A DNA stretch of 64,000 nt from Schistocerca nitens (GCF_023898315.1 NC_064622.1:270745503-270809502), one strand, 5' to 3'. Positions 1-12,366 are shown, counted from the stretch's first letter. Made by a program: numbers and translations. Notes: generated by a model not told the origin, from the letters alone.

Positions 1-2181
1 TGTTAGTAATCCTATAATGCTCAAGAAAAGTAAAGTGTATGGTAAATCTAGAGAAATTTGATTCTTTGTGCCTATAGTATTCTGATGCATTATGTTACCC
101 AGTCAAGTTTCTTTCAATGCATCAAGTTGCAATCATCGTAACTTTTTCGTGATCAAAAATTGTGTAGTAACTATTCCAACGTCAGTAACCTGCACATCTG
201 AAAACTTTTGAATGTTCAAAATTACATCGTTCATCATAGTCAGTATTTTGTACAGTAAAATAGGTATGAATTGCAGTGACTGAATCCAGATTTGAGTGAT
301 GTAATCTGTTTTTGTAATGGATGTTTCAGTTTCTGAAGTGAAAATCCAAAGAAGAGAAGACAGCGAGAAGTAGCTTTTTGTCCGTTTCATGGTTTATAGG
401 CCTACTGGGGAAACTCGCCATGTAAAAAAACGAGTAACGCATCAAGCTTGGTACCTCCATGGTGATGTGGAAATCCGAGCGTAGTTAATAAAGAAATTAA
501 TTCAGTGTGTGTGTGTTTCTTTTGATTCCTTAATCATGTTGCTTATAGTAGACCAAATTTAATTAAAATACCCAGGCGATAATTTCAACATAAATTGGAC
601 TAAGGACATAGCTGTTTCTAATGGCTTTGCTGCTTCTCAGAGGCAAAGTATGAACATTTACCTTCCTCAGGCATGTGCGTTCACTAGTCATCTATGGCAA
701 AAGAAATCACTGACTGAAAGCATAATTTGCTTGGTAGACATAATTGGAAATGGCCTTTTTAGTTATAATTTTACATTTTTGGATTACAGTACTCCCTGAG
801 AGATTAACTTCTGCATTTCTTTACCCTGACATGATTAGTAATGGATGTTTCACCACCAGGTCAGGCATACAGCATTAAGTGTCCTGTTCTGCTGTGAGCA
901 GCATGGTAGTCAATGTGTTAAGCAGGCATTTAGGAACTTTGAGTGTGAAGTATATGCATCTGTACAGTCGTGGCTAAAAAGAACAGCTAGAATGCTAATT
1001 ACTGTTTCAGGAATTATCCTTTACACAGTTAAATATGTATCTAAAAATGAATTCATGAATAACTTTGTAGTCATTTAATCGTTTGGTTTTGTAAGACATT
1101 TAAATAAAAATACTGCAGACCCAAAAATAGTCTGGAAATGGCAAGGAATATCAAATATAAGTAAATATTTTTCCTCAGTAAGATTAAAGTGTAAAATTGC
1201 TGATACCTGGTTGTTACCATATCACTGCTGGCCCCAGCAGAGCAGTCTGCTGTGACCACCAGCACCTTCATGCCAGCCAACGGGTTAATACACAAAATAG
1301 GGCAGTGCAAGCCTTGGTCCGTAATTCTCATTGGTTGAAGCAACTAAAATCAAATTTCTGAGGTGTGCTGGAACTGTGTTATTGGTATATTCCCCAGCAT
1401 GATTTAAAATTTTTGCATTGAAATGGCACTGACAGTGCGTAATATATTTTGCAACTGAGAATAGATACTAAAAAATTTATGTGGGAATATATTTCAAGAA
1501 ACCCTTTCATACCGAACCTGACAATTATATTGACACACAAGTAAACCCACCTGAATGGCACACTGGATTACACAAGCATTAGCTGTAGGTGTAGAATAGG
1601 TAATTTACACGGAAAACTTTTCATACAAATTTTATTGTAAAGCACACTAAAGTTAAGGGAAAGGTGCAATGTCTAGATGAGATAAACTTGGACACACAAG
1701 AACTGGTTTTGCTTGCTTGCTCAGATATATGGAAAATTAACTGTAGTATTATATGACATACAACACATCTGAGGTGTAAATTTGTGGAGAGGAGAGATTG
1801 CATTGAGCCTGTTGTGTATGGTGCACATTTTGTTGCAGTGCTGGGATGATGTCATCCAGATTTCAAAATTAGTGGTCTAGTAATGAAACTCTCATCAGTT
1901 TTAATATTTAAAAATAAACATGCCTGAAAAAGGAAGCTGAATTAGGACTTTCAATTAAATTGCAAAAATGTTCTTGTTTTGCACGTTCACTGCGGATGAC
2001 ACTTAAAAGCACGGTGTTAGTAGCTCTTATTGACCTTCGTGTCAGCCACAGTGAACATGTTGAAGGTTTTAAAGTAACAAAGTAGTTGTTGACATTCAGG
2101 TATTAATGGATGACAGCAGCAAACAGCAATGAAATGATGTGAATTACTTAAACCAGGAATTAAACAAGTCTACATAGCTTT
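1..2181. other. AT-rich sequence, nothing recognised
   Basis: Short open frames occur on both strands, but none has a family motif, a codon-like composition or a repeat-family signature that I recognise. A short (GT)n stretch lies near 506-516. Confidence 0.6.
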
Positions 2182-2192
2182 GAACACAGTCA

Positions 2193-2397
2193 AAAAATGG
2201 TTCGTTCAAATGGCTCTGAGCACTATGGGATTTAACTTTTGAGGTCATCAGTCCCCTAGAACTTAGAACTACGCAAACCTAACTAACCTAAGGACATCAC
2301 ACACATCCATGCCCAAGGCGGGATTCGAACCTGCGACCGTAGTGGTCGCGTGGTTCCAGACTGTAGCGCCTAGAACCGCTCGGCCACCCCGGTCGGC
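2193..2397 (-). mobile_element. tRNA-derived SINE (copy 1)
   Basis: Read on the minus strand, the element starts GCCGACCGGGGTGGCCGAG, which is tRNA-like with an A-box region followed by the B-box GGTTCGAATCC near 2320-2332. It ends in a short A-rich tail; the plus strand therefore begins with aaaaatgg. A perfect 11-bp target-site duplication, GAACACAGTCA, flanks it at 2182-2192 and 2398-2408. The copy at 11867-12062 belongs to the same family. The perfect duplication indicates insertion by target-primed reverse transcription with both ends preserved. Confidence 0.9.
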
Positions 2398-2652
2398 GAA
2401 CACAGTCATTTCAAACTTGTTATTCACTGCATATTTGTATGCTATAACTAATACAGCAATCTTTTATTTTCTCATCTTTGATCTGGGACACGTGTCACAT
2501 CTTACTTGTTTTCCTAGAGCAACTCCAGGTTTACAAGATCCACATTTCAGAATTCTGGTAATTGCTAGTCCTACCTCATGCTGAAAGTGTGGGTTGATAG
2601 CTGTCTCTTCAGATATGATCTCATCAACTGCCATTTCAGAAACTTGAAGCAA

Positions 2653-3221
2653 AAATGTGATTATTCAATTTTCTGTCAGTGATGAATATATCACTAATGA
2701 TAGGTATATTCATGATAGTATAGAACAGTGCAGGGACATCTGGAACACCTGCTGGGTAGACTAAACTGTGCACTTCACATCCAGTGCATCAATTTCTTCA
2801 TAGGTAGTATCATAGTACACTACTATCTCAGACTTGATTGTTGCAATTCTCAACAGCATTATGCCTTGAAGACACTAAACTAACAGCCTTCTTAAGTTTC
2901 TGAATGAAGGATATAATAAGTAATATATCCAAAAACAATTAAGTTTTACATTTTGCTGTCAGGAACTCTTTTGGAATCTTTCCTTTTATTATTATTTTGT
3001 ACATGTGTGGCCTTTTTGTTTCCTCTTCCCAGCTTGACAAGCACATCTGATTTGCTTAATGGGGATATTTATTGTAACAAAAAAAATAAAAATAAATATG
3101 TGGATACAATGCAACCTGCAAACCAAGATCATCCTCCAAAACTTTACGAGCCTAGGAAATAAGCACAATGATTTGGACATAATAGCATGTTTTAATAAAC
3201 CAGATGTTTCAGTTATTACTG
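2653..3221. other. AT-rich sequence, nothing recognised
   Basis: No gene, repeat family or RNA was recognised between the possible exon at 2506-2642 and the foldback element. Confidence 0.5.
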
Positions 3222-3415
3222 ACAAGGGAACCTCCCCATCGCACCCCCCTCAGATTTAGTTATAAGTTGGCACAGTGGATAGGCCTTGAAAAACTGAACA
3301 CAGATCAATTGAGAAAACAGGAAGAAGTTGTGTGGAACTGTGAAAAAATAAGCAAAATATACAAACTGAGTAGTTCATGGGAAGATAGGCAACATCAAGG
3401 ACACTGGGCCCGCAG

Positions 3416-3485
3416 GAGCGCCGTGGTCTCGTGGTAACGTGAGCAACTGTGGAACGAAAGGTCCTTGGTTCAAATCTTCCATCGA
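3416..3485 (+). promoter_or_regulatory. tRNA-like internal promoter in left arm of foldback element
   Basis: An A-box-like TGGTCTCGTGGT at about 3424-3435 is followed some 40 nt later by a B-box-like GGTTCAAATCT at about 3467-3477. Both match RNA polymerase III type 2 promoter consensus with few deviations. The direction points into the element. Transcription is inferred, not shown. Confidence 0.45.
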
Positions 3486-3919
3486 GTGAAAACTTTAATT
3501 TTTTTATTTCCAGTTTATGTGACAAACTCTTATGTTTTCATCACTTTTTTGGGAGTGATTATCACATCCACAAGAAAACCTAAATCGGGCAAGGTAGAAG
3601 AATCTTTTTACCCATTCGCCAAGTGTACAAGTTAGGTGGGTCGACAACATATTCCTGTCATGCGACGCACATGTCGTCACCAGTGTCGTATAGAATACAT
3701 CAGATGTGTTTTCCTGTGGAGGAATCGGTTGACCTATGACCTTGCGCTCAAATGTTTTCGGTTCCGATTGGAGAGGCACGTCCTTTCGTCTACTAATCGC
3801 ACGGTTTTGTGATGCGGTCGCAAAACACAGACACTAAACTTATTACAGTGAACAGAGACGTCAATGAACGAACGGACAGATAATAACTATGCAAAAATAA
3901 AGAAAGTAAAATTTTCACT

Positions 3920-3995
3920 CGTGGGAAGACTTGAACCAAGGACCTCTCCTTCAGCAGCTGCTCACGCTAACACGGGACCACGGCACTCCTGAGCT
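3920..3995 (-). promoter_or_regulatory. tRNA-like internal promoter in right arm of foldback element
   Basis: This is the mirror copy of the left-arm element. On the minus strand it has TGGTCCCGTG and, downstream, GGTTCAAGTCT. Because it sits in an inverted arm it also points inward, so the two promoters converge. Confidence 0.45.
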
Positions 3996-4364
3996 CACGT
4001 TCTCCTTAATGTTGCCTATGTGGCCCATGGACTACTCAGTTTGTATATTTTGCTCATTTTTTCACAGTTCCACACAACTTCTTCCTGTTTTCTCAATTGA
4101 TCTATGTTCAGTTTATCAAGGCCTATCCACTGTGCCAAGTTATAACTAAATCTGAGGGGGGTGCGATGGGGAGGTTCCCTTGTGAGCATGGGTATACCAA
4201 AAAAGAATCTTATTATGCACCCATTAACAAAGAATTTCTGCTCATCTTTCAGTAGGGATATCAAACCTTATGGTGATGTTGCAAAAAGTGGCAATAATTG
4301 GTGCTCAAAGATGTAATTCCTTACGTGTTGAAGGTGTTACTGAACTTTCTGCGATAAGCTATAG

Positions 4365-5010
4365 ATGGGAAAGGAAACAATTTTAGATATAGAAAGACCT
4401 CCATCTGAAAGTACAGATATTTTTTTAGCTAATCTCTATCAGTTGCTTGTAGAGAGAGACAGTAAATACTCGGGGAAAACAGCTGGGTATTTATGCTGAT
4501 AATTGTTCACAGTTTGATAAAACCGTATCTAACACAAATCAGTTTTCACTCTTAAGGATGGTGAGTGACACACACAGATTTAACATTGCTGGTATGTAAT
4601 AAAGGGTACCCAGGACTTTGTACTGGGATACTTTCTTTTGTTGATTTATGTAAATGACAAAATACTGCTCCCCAAATTCAAGGATAGTTCTGTATGCCGA
4701 TGCTACATCCATTGCATGCAAGTGTAAAGATCATGAGCAACTACAAAAACTATGAAACTGTATTACAAATGAAATAATTCAGTATTTCTATGAAAATCAT
4801 CTCATTGTCAGCACAAGATAGCAGCAGCAATGGATTTTCACCCCACATGACAGATTTTGAAATTCAGTTGTGCACTGGAACTGATATTGTCATCAAAGAA
4901 AACTACTGCTTGGTTACAGTTAAACTTTCTATATTTAACATGTTATAATGTGGAAACTAATTACCGTACAAGAACATAACTTGGTAGCATTAATGTCAAG
5001 GACATGGGGA
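4365..5010 (+). mobile_element. Degenerate LINE fragment (endonuclease and RT pieces)
   Basis: Frame-hopping translation gives an endonuclease-like stretch (RPPSESTDIFLANLYQLLVE at about 4403-4462). Further on, around 4600-4700, come remnants of the RT signature: a GVPQG-like string, then LIYVND, then a Y-A-D-A string where Y/F-A-D-D is expected. Several stops and frameshifts separate the pieces, and the second catalytic aspartate appears lost. It is an old non-LTR retrotransposon relic; the clade cannot be fixed. Confidence 0.55.
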
Positions 5011-5879
5011 AGAGAAATAATGCAGAATCAACTCAATTGAAACACTTAATGTGCTGCTACAGTACACCATACCATTACATACCAGTACCATTACTGGTGA
5101 TGGAGGCTGTTATGAAAAGCTCGCAATTTTATTCAAATCTGATGTGGCAAGTCAAGAGAACTTTTTATCCATGTGAGTAAAATTATTGTGTAAAATCGAT
5201 AGCTCAGCTTCTTACAGTAGTCTTCAGGGCCCTTCGGAATCTTTCACTTACATGTCAACATATTTACTCCCTAATAGTATTTGTTGTTCATAATAGGGGT
5301 AATTTTACTCTGTTCAGTGAAATGAACTTGCAAAATACTGAAAGTAAAAACAATGTCCATGTAGACTATGCGTCCCTGCCTACGAATCAGAATGGAATTT
5401 CACATTCTGATCGGAAGTCTTTAACAGGTTGCTGCTAGACATCAGGCAGAAAACTGAAAATCCTAAGGTATTAAAAAAATACAAAGTAAAAAAATTAATT
5501 TTATGAGCCTCTCCTTCTATAATTATAATTAAACGTAATGTTTTGACTCACTGATGCACATACTAGTTAACACTATGGTTCAAATTAACAGGAATTTAAT
5601 GTTACCATTACATGTACGGCTGACAGTACTCATTGTAAAATTATGAAATGCTTTGTATGAAGTATGAGAGAAAAACAGCACTTGAATTGAAAAAACCATT
5701 TCTAGCTTTCAGGGTCATTACTTCCTTCCTCTGGGAAGATGAATATGTTTTGTGACTGGAAATGAGGGGAAGATCACTTACACCACCCATATAGAACACT
5801 TGCGTGACACATTCATGAGTACTGCTCCAATGTTTGAGATCCAGGTCAGATTTAAGCAACACATTGAAGCAACTCAGAG
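5011..5879. other. Nothing recognised
   Basis: AT-rich sequence with stops in all frames and no recognised motif. Confidence 0.5.
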
Positions 5880-6165
5880 GCTGGATGCTATATAGATTTC
5901 AAACTATGTGTGAGTATAATGAAGGTGCTTGGCAAACTCGTGTCGTGTGAGATTCCCTGAAGGGAAAACAACATCTTTTTGTATAACACTATTGAGAAAA
6001 TTTAGAAGGCATGAGAAATCAGGGCTCGGATGGTAGACAGCCTTTCTTCCCTATCTCTGTTTGCGAGTGGAACAGGAAAGAAAAGGATTTGTAGTGGTAC
6101 AAGGTATCCTCCGCCAGGTACCATTTGGTTGCTTGTGTATTATGTACATACATCAAAATATGGAA
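5880..6165 (+). repeat. Possible LINE 3' end of a dispersed locust-type family
   Basis: The string TGGTACAAGGTATCCTCCGC at 6096-6115, preceded by a GAGTGGAACAGGAAAG-type segment, resembles the 3' end of a repeat that I recall as abundant in grasshopper DNA, apparently a LINE open-frame end. The resemblance is from memory. No poly(A), target duplication or RT motif is visible. Confidence 0.3.
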
Positions 6166-7964
6166 GAAAATTGTGACTGCCTACTACATTAAGAAGTAAT
6201 AGTTGAACTAACCTAAAGCTTCGTGATTTACTTCAAATGTTTTGTCCACCTGATACACACTGACAATCAGTGACTTGCATCTATAGCAGTCTTACAATTT
6301 GGAGATGTCACTATTGCTTGGATCTATTAATATTCCCTCATTGAGCTCTTTTTATCTTAAGATCACATAAACTGGATTTTTGAGAAACTACATATAGGAA
6401 GATGTGATTGGCATATAGCTGTTTGTTTACAGAAAAACAACGATCAAAATTTATGTATACCGGTAACACACACCGGACAAGAGCACATATCTGGGCAAGA
6501 ACAATGTACTGGATTTTGCCCCCTCCCCCTCTTTTCCCTTGGCTGGAGTAATAACTTTATTTGTAGCATAGTCTGAGGTCTACATTAGGTTGAAAACCGA
6601 TAATTTTGTTGACAGTTGTGGAACACAGGGAATGAGAAATAAAGGTTATGGTAACAGACAGACGTGTGGCTTTGCCTAATATTTGTTTGCGGCGTATTTA
6701 AATGCACTTCCCCACATTTAACGCATTTCTCATAATAAAAGATAAAACTACTAGGTCATCCCCAAAAACCATAATTAGAAAATGAACAATCATCCGACGT
6801 GTTTTGATGCATATTACGTACAGATATCGTACACAAACTGGAAAAATGCAATGGGGGTTCCACTACGTATCCTTTGCCATATTTGCTTCGTTTTTCTGCA
6901 TTTGCTACTGCCTGCTGGTATGGGTTCCAAGACAAATTCATGCTGCAAACGTCTCAGTGGTAGTTAGCCTACATTAGTAAGCTGCAGTTAATGCGTTAAA
7001 AACATTTAAACACAGTGTCCTCAATGCATAATATGTGTTATGCTATAAATCACTCTGCCTTTCGACCAATAATTTGTAATCAGTTGGCTTCAATAAATGA
7101 TGTAAGACTAATATGTAACTTTGACAACGCTGCGGATTATTATGTCACCATAATCCAGATTATTCGCATTTAAACCTTCTTTCTACATTTAATTCTGTTA
7201 ACGGAAGCTTCATTCAAACAATCTGGATTGATTTGACGTTCCAAAACAACAGCTGAAGGTAAGTCTGTATAAACGCTGTGGCCAAATTGTGACGTCACTT
7301 GCGTCAACAGAGTTGTTTACAGGTGTAGTCACCAGGCAGCGCTGTCACGCTTTCAGCCTTTCTGATGACGTTATGAAGCGATTCCTGGGGGCCCGCGAGA
7401 CGCACATCATTTCAGCCGGGTGCACAAACGTAGTGATTGGTACCCGCAAAAATTTCATCTTCTAAAATTATATTCACAATTCCTGCAACTGCAAGGAGGT
7501 TTTGTGACCTCGTTGTTCAACTAAATGCGCTAACTTCTGTGAACTACGTCACTTCCCTGGTTTTTCTGTCGGAACAATCTTGTCATATCCCTCCATATCC
7601 ACCTCTAATTTCATCAACCTACCATCCCAGAGAATATCCTTTTACAGTTTTAGGTAGGGCGGACAGCTCTCGGTTTATAATGACTAGTGTCTCTTCCGGT
7701 GGGTTCAGTATTTGTGAAGTGCTTAGTGTTTTTCAAGTTGTCTTAACTGGGCTGTCTGTTCACATTTTTATCATTGCACGAAGACAGCATTATTTCTTAC
7801 ATTCCCACATTAACATCACCGTTTAAAAAAAAATACATGTCTTCTTAATATGTGTATAGCTTTTAAGTTAGTGAATAAGGTCTACTGGCTGATGAACGGG
7901 TCGACTGTACTGATGCCAACGTCCCTCCCTCCAATACATTTAGAGGGTTCACACACACACAACA
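6166..7964. other. Nothing recognised
   Basis: AT-rich to about 7240, then a locally GC-richer stretch to 7830. The 129-codon open frame at 7437-7826 begins at a TTG codon and has no recognisable domain, so I do not call it a gene. Confidence 0.5.
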
Positions 7965-8150
7965 AAAGTACAGCCACAGGTAGTGGCATATTGCAGTTGT
8001 AGTGCAGTTAAAAGTGTGAACTTTTAGCTTTTAGTGGCACAACTTAACAGACACAACTTCTGTCATGCCAGAAAAAGTTTAACTTAGTTATACTTGTTGA
8101 GCCACTTTCCGTTCACCACTAGTCCCTGGTGACTGTATTTCAAAACACTA
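7965..8150. repeat. Dispersed repeat, partner of 14340-14535
   Basis: The segment containing CTGGTGACTGTATTTCAAAA at about 8127-8146 is similar to 14502-14520, and similarity extends irregularly upstream through GTGTGAAC and AAAAAGTTTAAC strings. The LINE at 8160 begins just downstream. No coding content is recognised. Confidence 0.4.
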
Positions 8151-8305
8151 GCATCTTAAAAAAAAATTAATAGTGGTGCTGGTGATTTTAATGTGGGTTT
8201 ATTGAAAAGCTCTGTCATTCAATTTTGTTCCTGCTGTGAACTTTGCAACTAGGATATGTAAATGCTCTGAGACTGCTATTGATAATATCTTTGTAGACAA
8301 ATCTA

Positions 8306-9379
8306 GAAGTATGCTTTCACCGTTCTTGGATACGATGTGACGTCATTATGACGTATACACGCTACATCGAAAACGATAGAAACCGTATATCGACTATTCG
8401 ACTTTTGTGAACTTTCGAGAGATTGTGACAGGGTAGCGCTGTGCTCTGCGCCATTCGTTTAAATGTGTTTTGCGTTCCTTGCGTTTAAATCGTTTATTGT
8501 ACTGTGTTTGTGTCCTGTGCGTTGTTTTTCGTTTGCTCGTCTCTAATTATGTGTTCAGCATTCGTGAGACTAATGAGAGAAAAGCTTACCACCATGGAAT
8601 GCTTTGACACTATCATACCACCATGGAATGCTTTGACACTGCATTCAATCATTTCATACGTCAATCAGTACTAGACACTAATCTTTGGTTAAGATTACAT
8701 TGAGAAACCCACTTCCCCTCGTATTTCATCTCCGGTCGACGATTTTTCTTCAACAATGCCTCATATTTTTCTTTCTAAGTTCGAAATTAAATCATTCTAC
8801 ACATCAGTCATTACTGGACACTAAGGTACCTGTCTCTGCGGTCCGAGTGTAAAATTACTTGGAATTATGGTTGATAAAAGACTATCTTGGGATGGACATA
8901 TAAATTACTTAGCTAACAAACTTGCACGAGTTCTCTTTCAGCTATATAAATTAAGAAAAAAAAGTCAGCAAGAGTATGCTGCTACAATCTAATATGTACT
9001 GACAAGACCAATTGTATGAAACCATACTAAAACTTTGATAGTAAATAAATATTATTTTCGGCGTAAGCATTCAATACAACAATCACACAATCTAATCTAG
9101 GTCGGGACATAAGAAGACTTCACTTTTTTACGTGGTGTTTTCAAGGCCACGGTCAGGAATATTTCTATTAATATCAGGCTCTTTTATTTTGGCGAAATAC
9201 ATAAACGCTACCACACTGAGCTGCTTTCAGAATCGCACGTGTCAAAACAAGCCACTAGCTGACGACAGTTTAGAATCTCGAACGTTCGTAAAAGTGGATA
9301 GGTGTGTTAATCGACTAAAGCGTATATACGTCATAATGACGTCACATTATATCCAGGTTGGGTGAACTTAGCATCCTCC
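8306..9379. mobile_element. Non-autonomous Mutator-like (MULE-type) element
   Basis: The ends start GAAGTATGCT and, inverted, GGAGGATGCT. They share a long terminal inverted repeat that is alignable for about 130 bp with gaps, including the block GTGACGTCATTATGACGTAT. A perfect 9-bp target duplication, ACAAATCTA, lies at 8297-8305 and 9380-9388. Nine-base duplications with long arms are typical of the Mutator superfamily; that assignment is inference because no transposase is present. Inside are a tandem duplication of a segment ending CCATGGAATGCTTTGACACT (about 8588-8640) and a LINE scrap. Confidence 0.75.
8845..9060 (+). mobile_element. LINE scrap inside the MULE-type element
   Basis: Translation gives the RT-C-terminal string VKLLGIMVDKRLSWDGHINY and then a stop, directly followed by a 3' tail containing CCAATTGTATGAAA and AAATAAATATT. 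Both parts match the LINE at 32.2-35.3 kb (KLSWEGHINYL; GCCAATTGTATGAAA), with the intervening C-terminal coding deleted. Confidence 0.65.
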
Positions 9380-11111
9380 ACAAATCTAGGGAAAAAAGTA
9401 CCATCACAAAACCAATAGTAAATGGGCTATCTGATCATGACATACACCATCTTGTGTTAAGTATTGAATCTTGTCAGGATAAAAACTCTATTAAATATGA
9501 GTACAGGAGTGTAATAAATTAGTCAAAAATTTAAATTCAGGAAATTGCTTAAAGATATGAACTGGATAGATGTTTACAATACTTCTGACTCAAATGGAAA
9601 ATTCAAAGCATTCATTAATAAGGTTACCTTCCCCTTTGATAAATGTTTTCCCCTAAAAGTAATTCAAATCACACAGAAGTAAAAAAAGAAACCGTGGATT
9701 ACACAAGGAATAAAGATATCATGTGGGACAAAAAGGAGACACTATCAAGTATCTAGGAACATCTCTGATGGTAAAATTGTAATGCATTACAAAGAATACA
9801 GCGAAATATTGAAGCAAGTAATCCAGAAATCGAAGCAGTCTTATTATGAGAAAAATATAATTACATCAGGCAACAAAATAAAAACTGTATGGGATATAGT
9901 GAACACAGAGACAGGTGGGGCCAAAAAGGAAGAGGAACAGATAGCTCTAAAAATAAATGAGACTTTGGTAACAAGTGCTTGTAATGCTGCAAACATCTTA
10001 GCTTGTTCTTATCAGGTTGAGTGACCAGTGCAATGGAGTATCTGAGATCAGTCTTTAAAAAGAACTTCAGTAAAATGGAAAAAGACACTCACATCTCCCA
10101 AACAAGAAAAATCCATCATAAAATCCGTAAAATTCCAGTGGGTATGATAAGATATCAATGAAGTTAATCAAAGAGCGCTCATGCGAGTTGAGTTCTGTCT
10201 TAAGTTATTTGTGTAATCAATCTCTTTTTCAGTGGAACATTTCCAGACTGTCTAAAATATGCTGAAGTTAAGCCTCTTTACAAGAAGGGGGATAAAGAGA
10301 TACCATCAAACTATCGACCAATTTCACTTTTGCCAGCTTACTCAAAATTTTTTGAAAAGGTTGTGTTCAAGCATCTCCTTAAGCATCTGACTGCAGATAA
10401 TGTGTTGTCCAAGTCACACAGTTTGGATTTCTTAAGGTTCCTGATATAGAGTAAGCTGGAAACCTGTTCAAGGAACTTTGTATTCTATCTACTGCTTTTT
10501 GGCATGTTTATTCATTAATGAAATTTGTTGCAAGTAATATACCTCTACTTCCAGTCCATAGTTCAATACATAGTTTCAATCCTAGGAATAAAAACAATGT
10601 ACATAAAGACATAAAATCATATACAATGGTCCAAAAAAGGGGTCCAATATTCAGGAGCACAAATTTTCAATAAATTGCCAGCAACCATGAAAATTTTGGT
10701 TTCAGATAAAGAGTGTGAAAGACTTTTTGATAGGCAACTCCTTCTACTCTCTAGACGAATATCTTAACAGACTGTTAATCTAGCTTAAGCAAAAATGTCT
10801 GTTAGATTTCAGTTTTGACAGCACTTGGTCACAACAGTCAAGATTAGGCATTTTATGTATGATAAATTTATTAATAGTGCATAACAGTGTTTCATTCTGA
10901 CAGTGTGTTAATTCTGTAAATATTAGTTGTTCCAGTTTACCACATTATATGAGGGTAAGTCAATTATTATCCGCAATTTAGTTATATTTTTGTTTATTTT
11001 AGTAGTGCTGTCATTTTACGTTGATGACACATGCTTTGTTTATTTATCCTTATATCTTTGCAATTTTCAAGCTGCTAGGTTAGTTTTGTTATTGCTGCTG
11101 TAGTGTTAATC

Positions 11112-12366
11112 ATGGCTGATCCACTGTCTATTTGCACCAAAGAAGAGCAACATTTAGTGATCCACTTTTTTGTGGCTGCAAGGTGTATCAGGGGCCGAAA
11201 TTCATCCAAGACTTTCGGTACAGTACAGGAACAGTGTTTTGCCACAACGGAGTGTCTACGAATGGATTGAAAAATTCTGAAATGGTCGCACAAGTGTTAT
11301 GTACGATGAAGGAGCCGGATGACCATTTACCGCCACAAGTGAAGAAACCATTGAGCGTTCACGTGAAATGATTCTCTTAAACAGACGATTAACTATTGAT
11401 GAAGTGGCACATCTTCTGCAAATTAGTCACGAATCTGCCTACGAAATCATTCATAACAGTCTTGGGTTTCATAAAGTTTGTGCAAGATGGGTCCCAAAAC
11501 AACTCGCACAGTTGCATAAACAAACACGCTTGAACATCTGCAAAAAAACATCTGGATGGCTATGGTAATCAAGGGGACAAATTCTTAGACAGGATCATTA
11601 CTGGTGACAAAACATGGATCCATCATTACGAGCTGGAGAGTAAATGGCAGAGTATGGAATGGAAACATCCAAATTCACTGTGCAAGAAAAAGTTCAAGAC
11701 CCAACTGTCTGCAGGGAAACTGAAGCTTATGATTTTTTGGGACACACAAGGTCCAGTACTGGAACATTATGGGGGCACAACAATATACAGTGCACGTTAC
11801 AGTGAGATGCTTACTGCCTGAAATTTGAAGCTAATGCCGAGGAGTGCTGTCAAAAGGTGTTGTGTTCAAAAAAATGGCTCTGAGCACTATGGGACTCAAC
11901 TGCTGAGGTTATTAGTCCCCTAGAACTTAGAACTAGTTAAACCTAACTAACCTAAGGACATCACAAACATCCATGCCCGAGGCAGGATTCGAACCTGCGA
12001 CTGTAGCGGTCTTGCGGTTCCAGACTGCAGCGCCTTTAACCGCACGGCCACTTCGGCCGGCTGGTGTTGTGTTGTTGGACGATAATATCTGTTCGCGTAC
12101 TGCTGTCCACACTGCTGAAACGCTCCCGAAACTCAAATTTGAAGTACGGGATTATCGTCCATATAGTCACAATCTTGGCCCTTTTGACTATCACTTGCTT
12201 GGTGCACTCAAACAGGCATTAAAAGGCTGTTGATTTTCCTCACACAAAGCAGTGAAAGAAGTGGTGCATCCCTGGCTTGCAGCTCAACCGAGAACCTTCT
12301 TTTATGAGGGCACCAGGAAGCTTTTACAATGATGGACCAAGTGAGTTGAAACACAAGGAGACTATG
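11112..12366 (+). pseudogene. Mariner transposase pseudogene
   Basis: The start ATGGCTGATCCA at 11112 gives MADPLS. After several frameshifts, recognisable blocks follow: REMILLNRRLTIDEVAHLLQ (about 11354-11413), FHKVCARWVPKQLAQLHK (helix-turn-helix part), ITGDKTWIHHYE around the first catalytic Asp, WKHPNS, and FWDTQGPVLEHYGG. A SINE interrupts the gene just before the second catalytic block. After it come VVLLDDNICSRTAVHTAET and then PFDYHLLGALKQ, the third Asp region. Stops at several positions and the SINE insertion make it inactive. Confidence 0.88.
11867..12062 (-). mobile_element. tRNA-derived SINE (copy 2) inside the mariner
   Basis: Same family as 2193-2397. On the minus strand it reads GCCGGCCGAAGTGGCCGTG, then the B-box GGTTCGAATCC, and ends in a short A-rich tail. 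A perfect 11-bp target duplication, GGTGTTGTGTT, lies at 11856-11866 and 12063-12073, within transposase coding sequence. Confidence 0.92.

Larger units (their letters stand above)
3222..4183. mobile_element. Non-autonomous foldback DNA transposon with ~290-bp terminal inverted repeats
   Basis: The left end starts ACAAGGGAACCTCCCCATCG and the right end is its reverse complement. The arms (about 3222-3510 and 3900-4183) remain alignable for roughly 280-290 bp with scattered mismatches, leaving about 400 bp of unique centre. No transposase is encoded, so mobilisation in trans is inferred. The trinucleotide TGA abuts both ends if the terminus is taken as CAAGGG, so the target duplication could be 3 bp, but the exact boundary is ambiguous. 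Superfamily is unassigned. Confidence 0.85.

Noticed and set aside
2309-2584. Plus-strand open frame beginning MPKAGFEPATVVVAWF
   Set aside because: It is the antisense of the SINE at 2193-2397; the equivalent frame MPEAGFEPATVAVLRF occurs in the SINE at 11867-12062. The GFEPAT string is the reverse of the tRNA-like B-box region, not a protein.
3416-3485. Genuine tRNA gene
   Set aside because: A- and B-box-like strings are present, but acceptor stems do not pair convincingly and the sequence sits within a transposon arm; called a tRNA-like promoter only.
7437-7826. 129-codon plus-strand open frame
   Set aside because: Starts at TTG, no domain, no splice or promoter context, and composition unlike a conserved protein.
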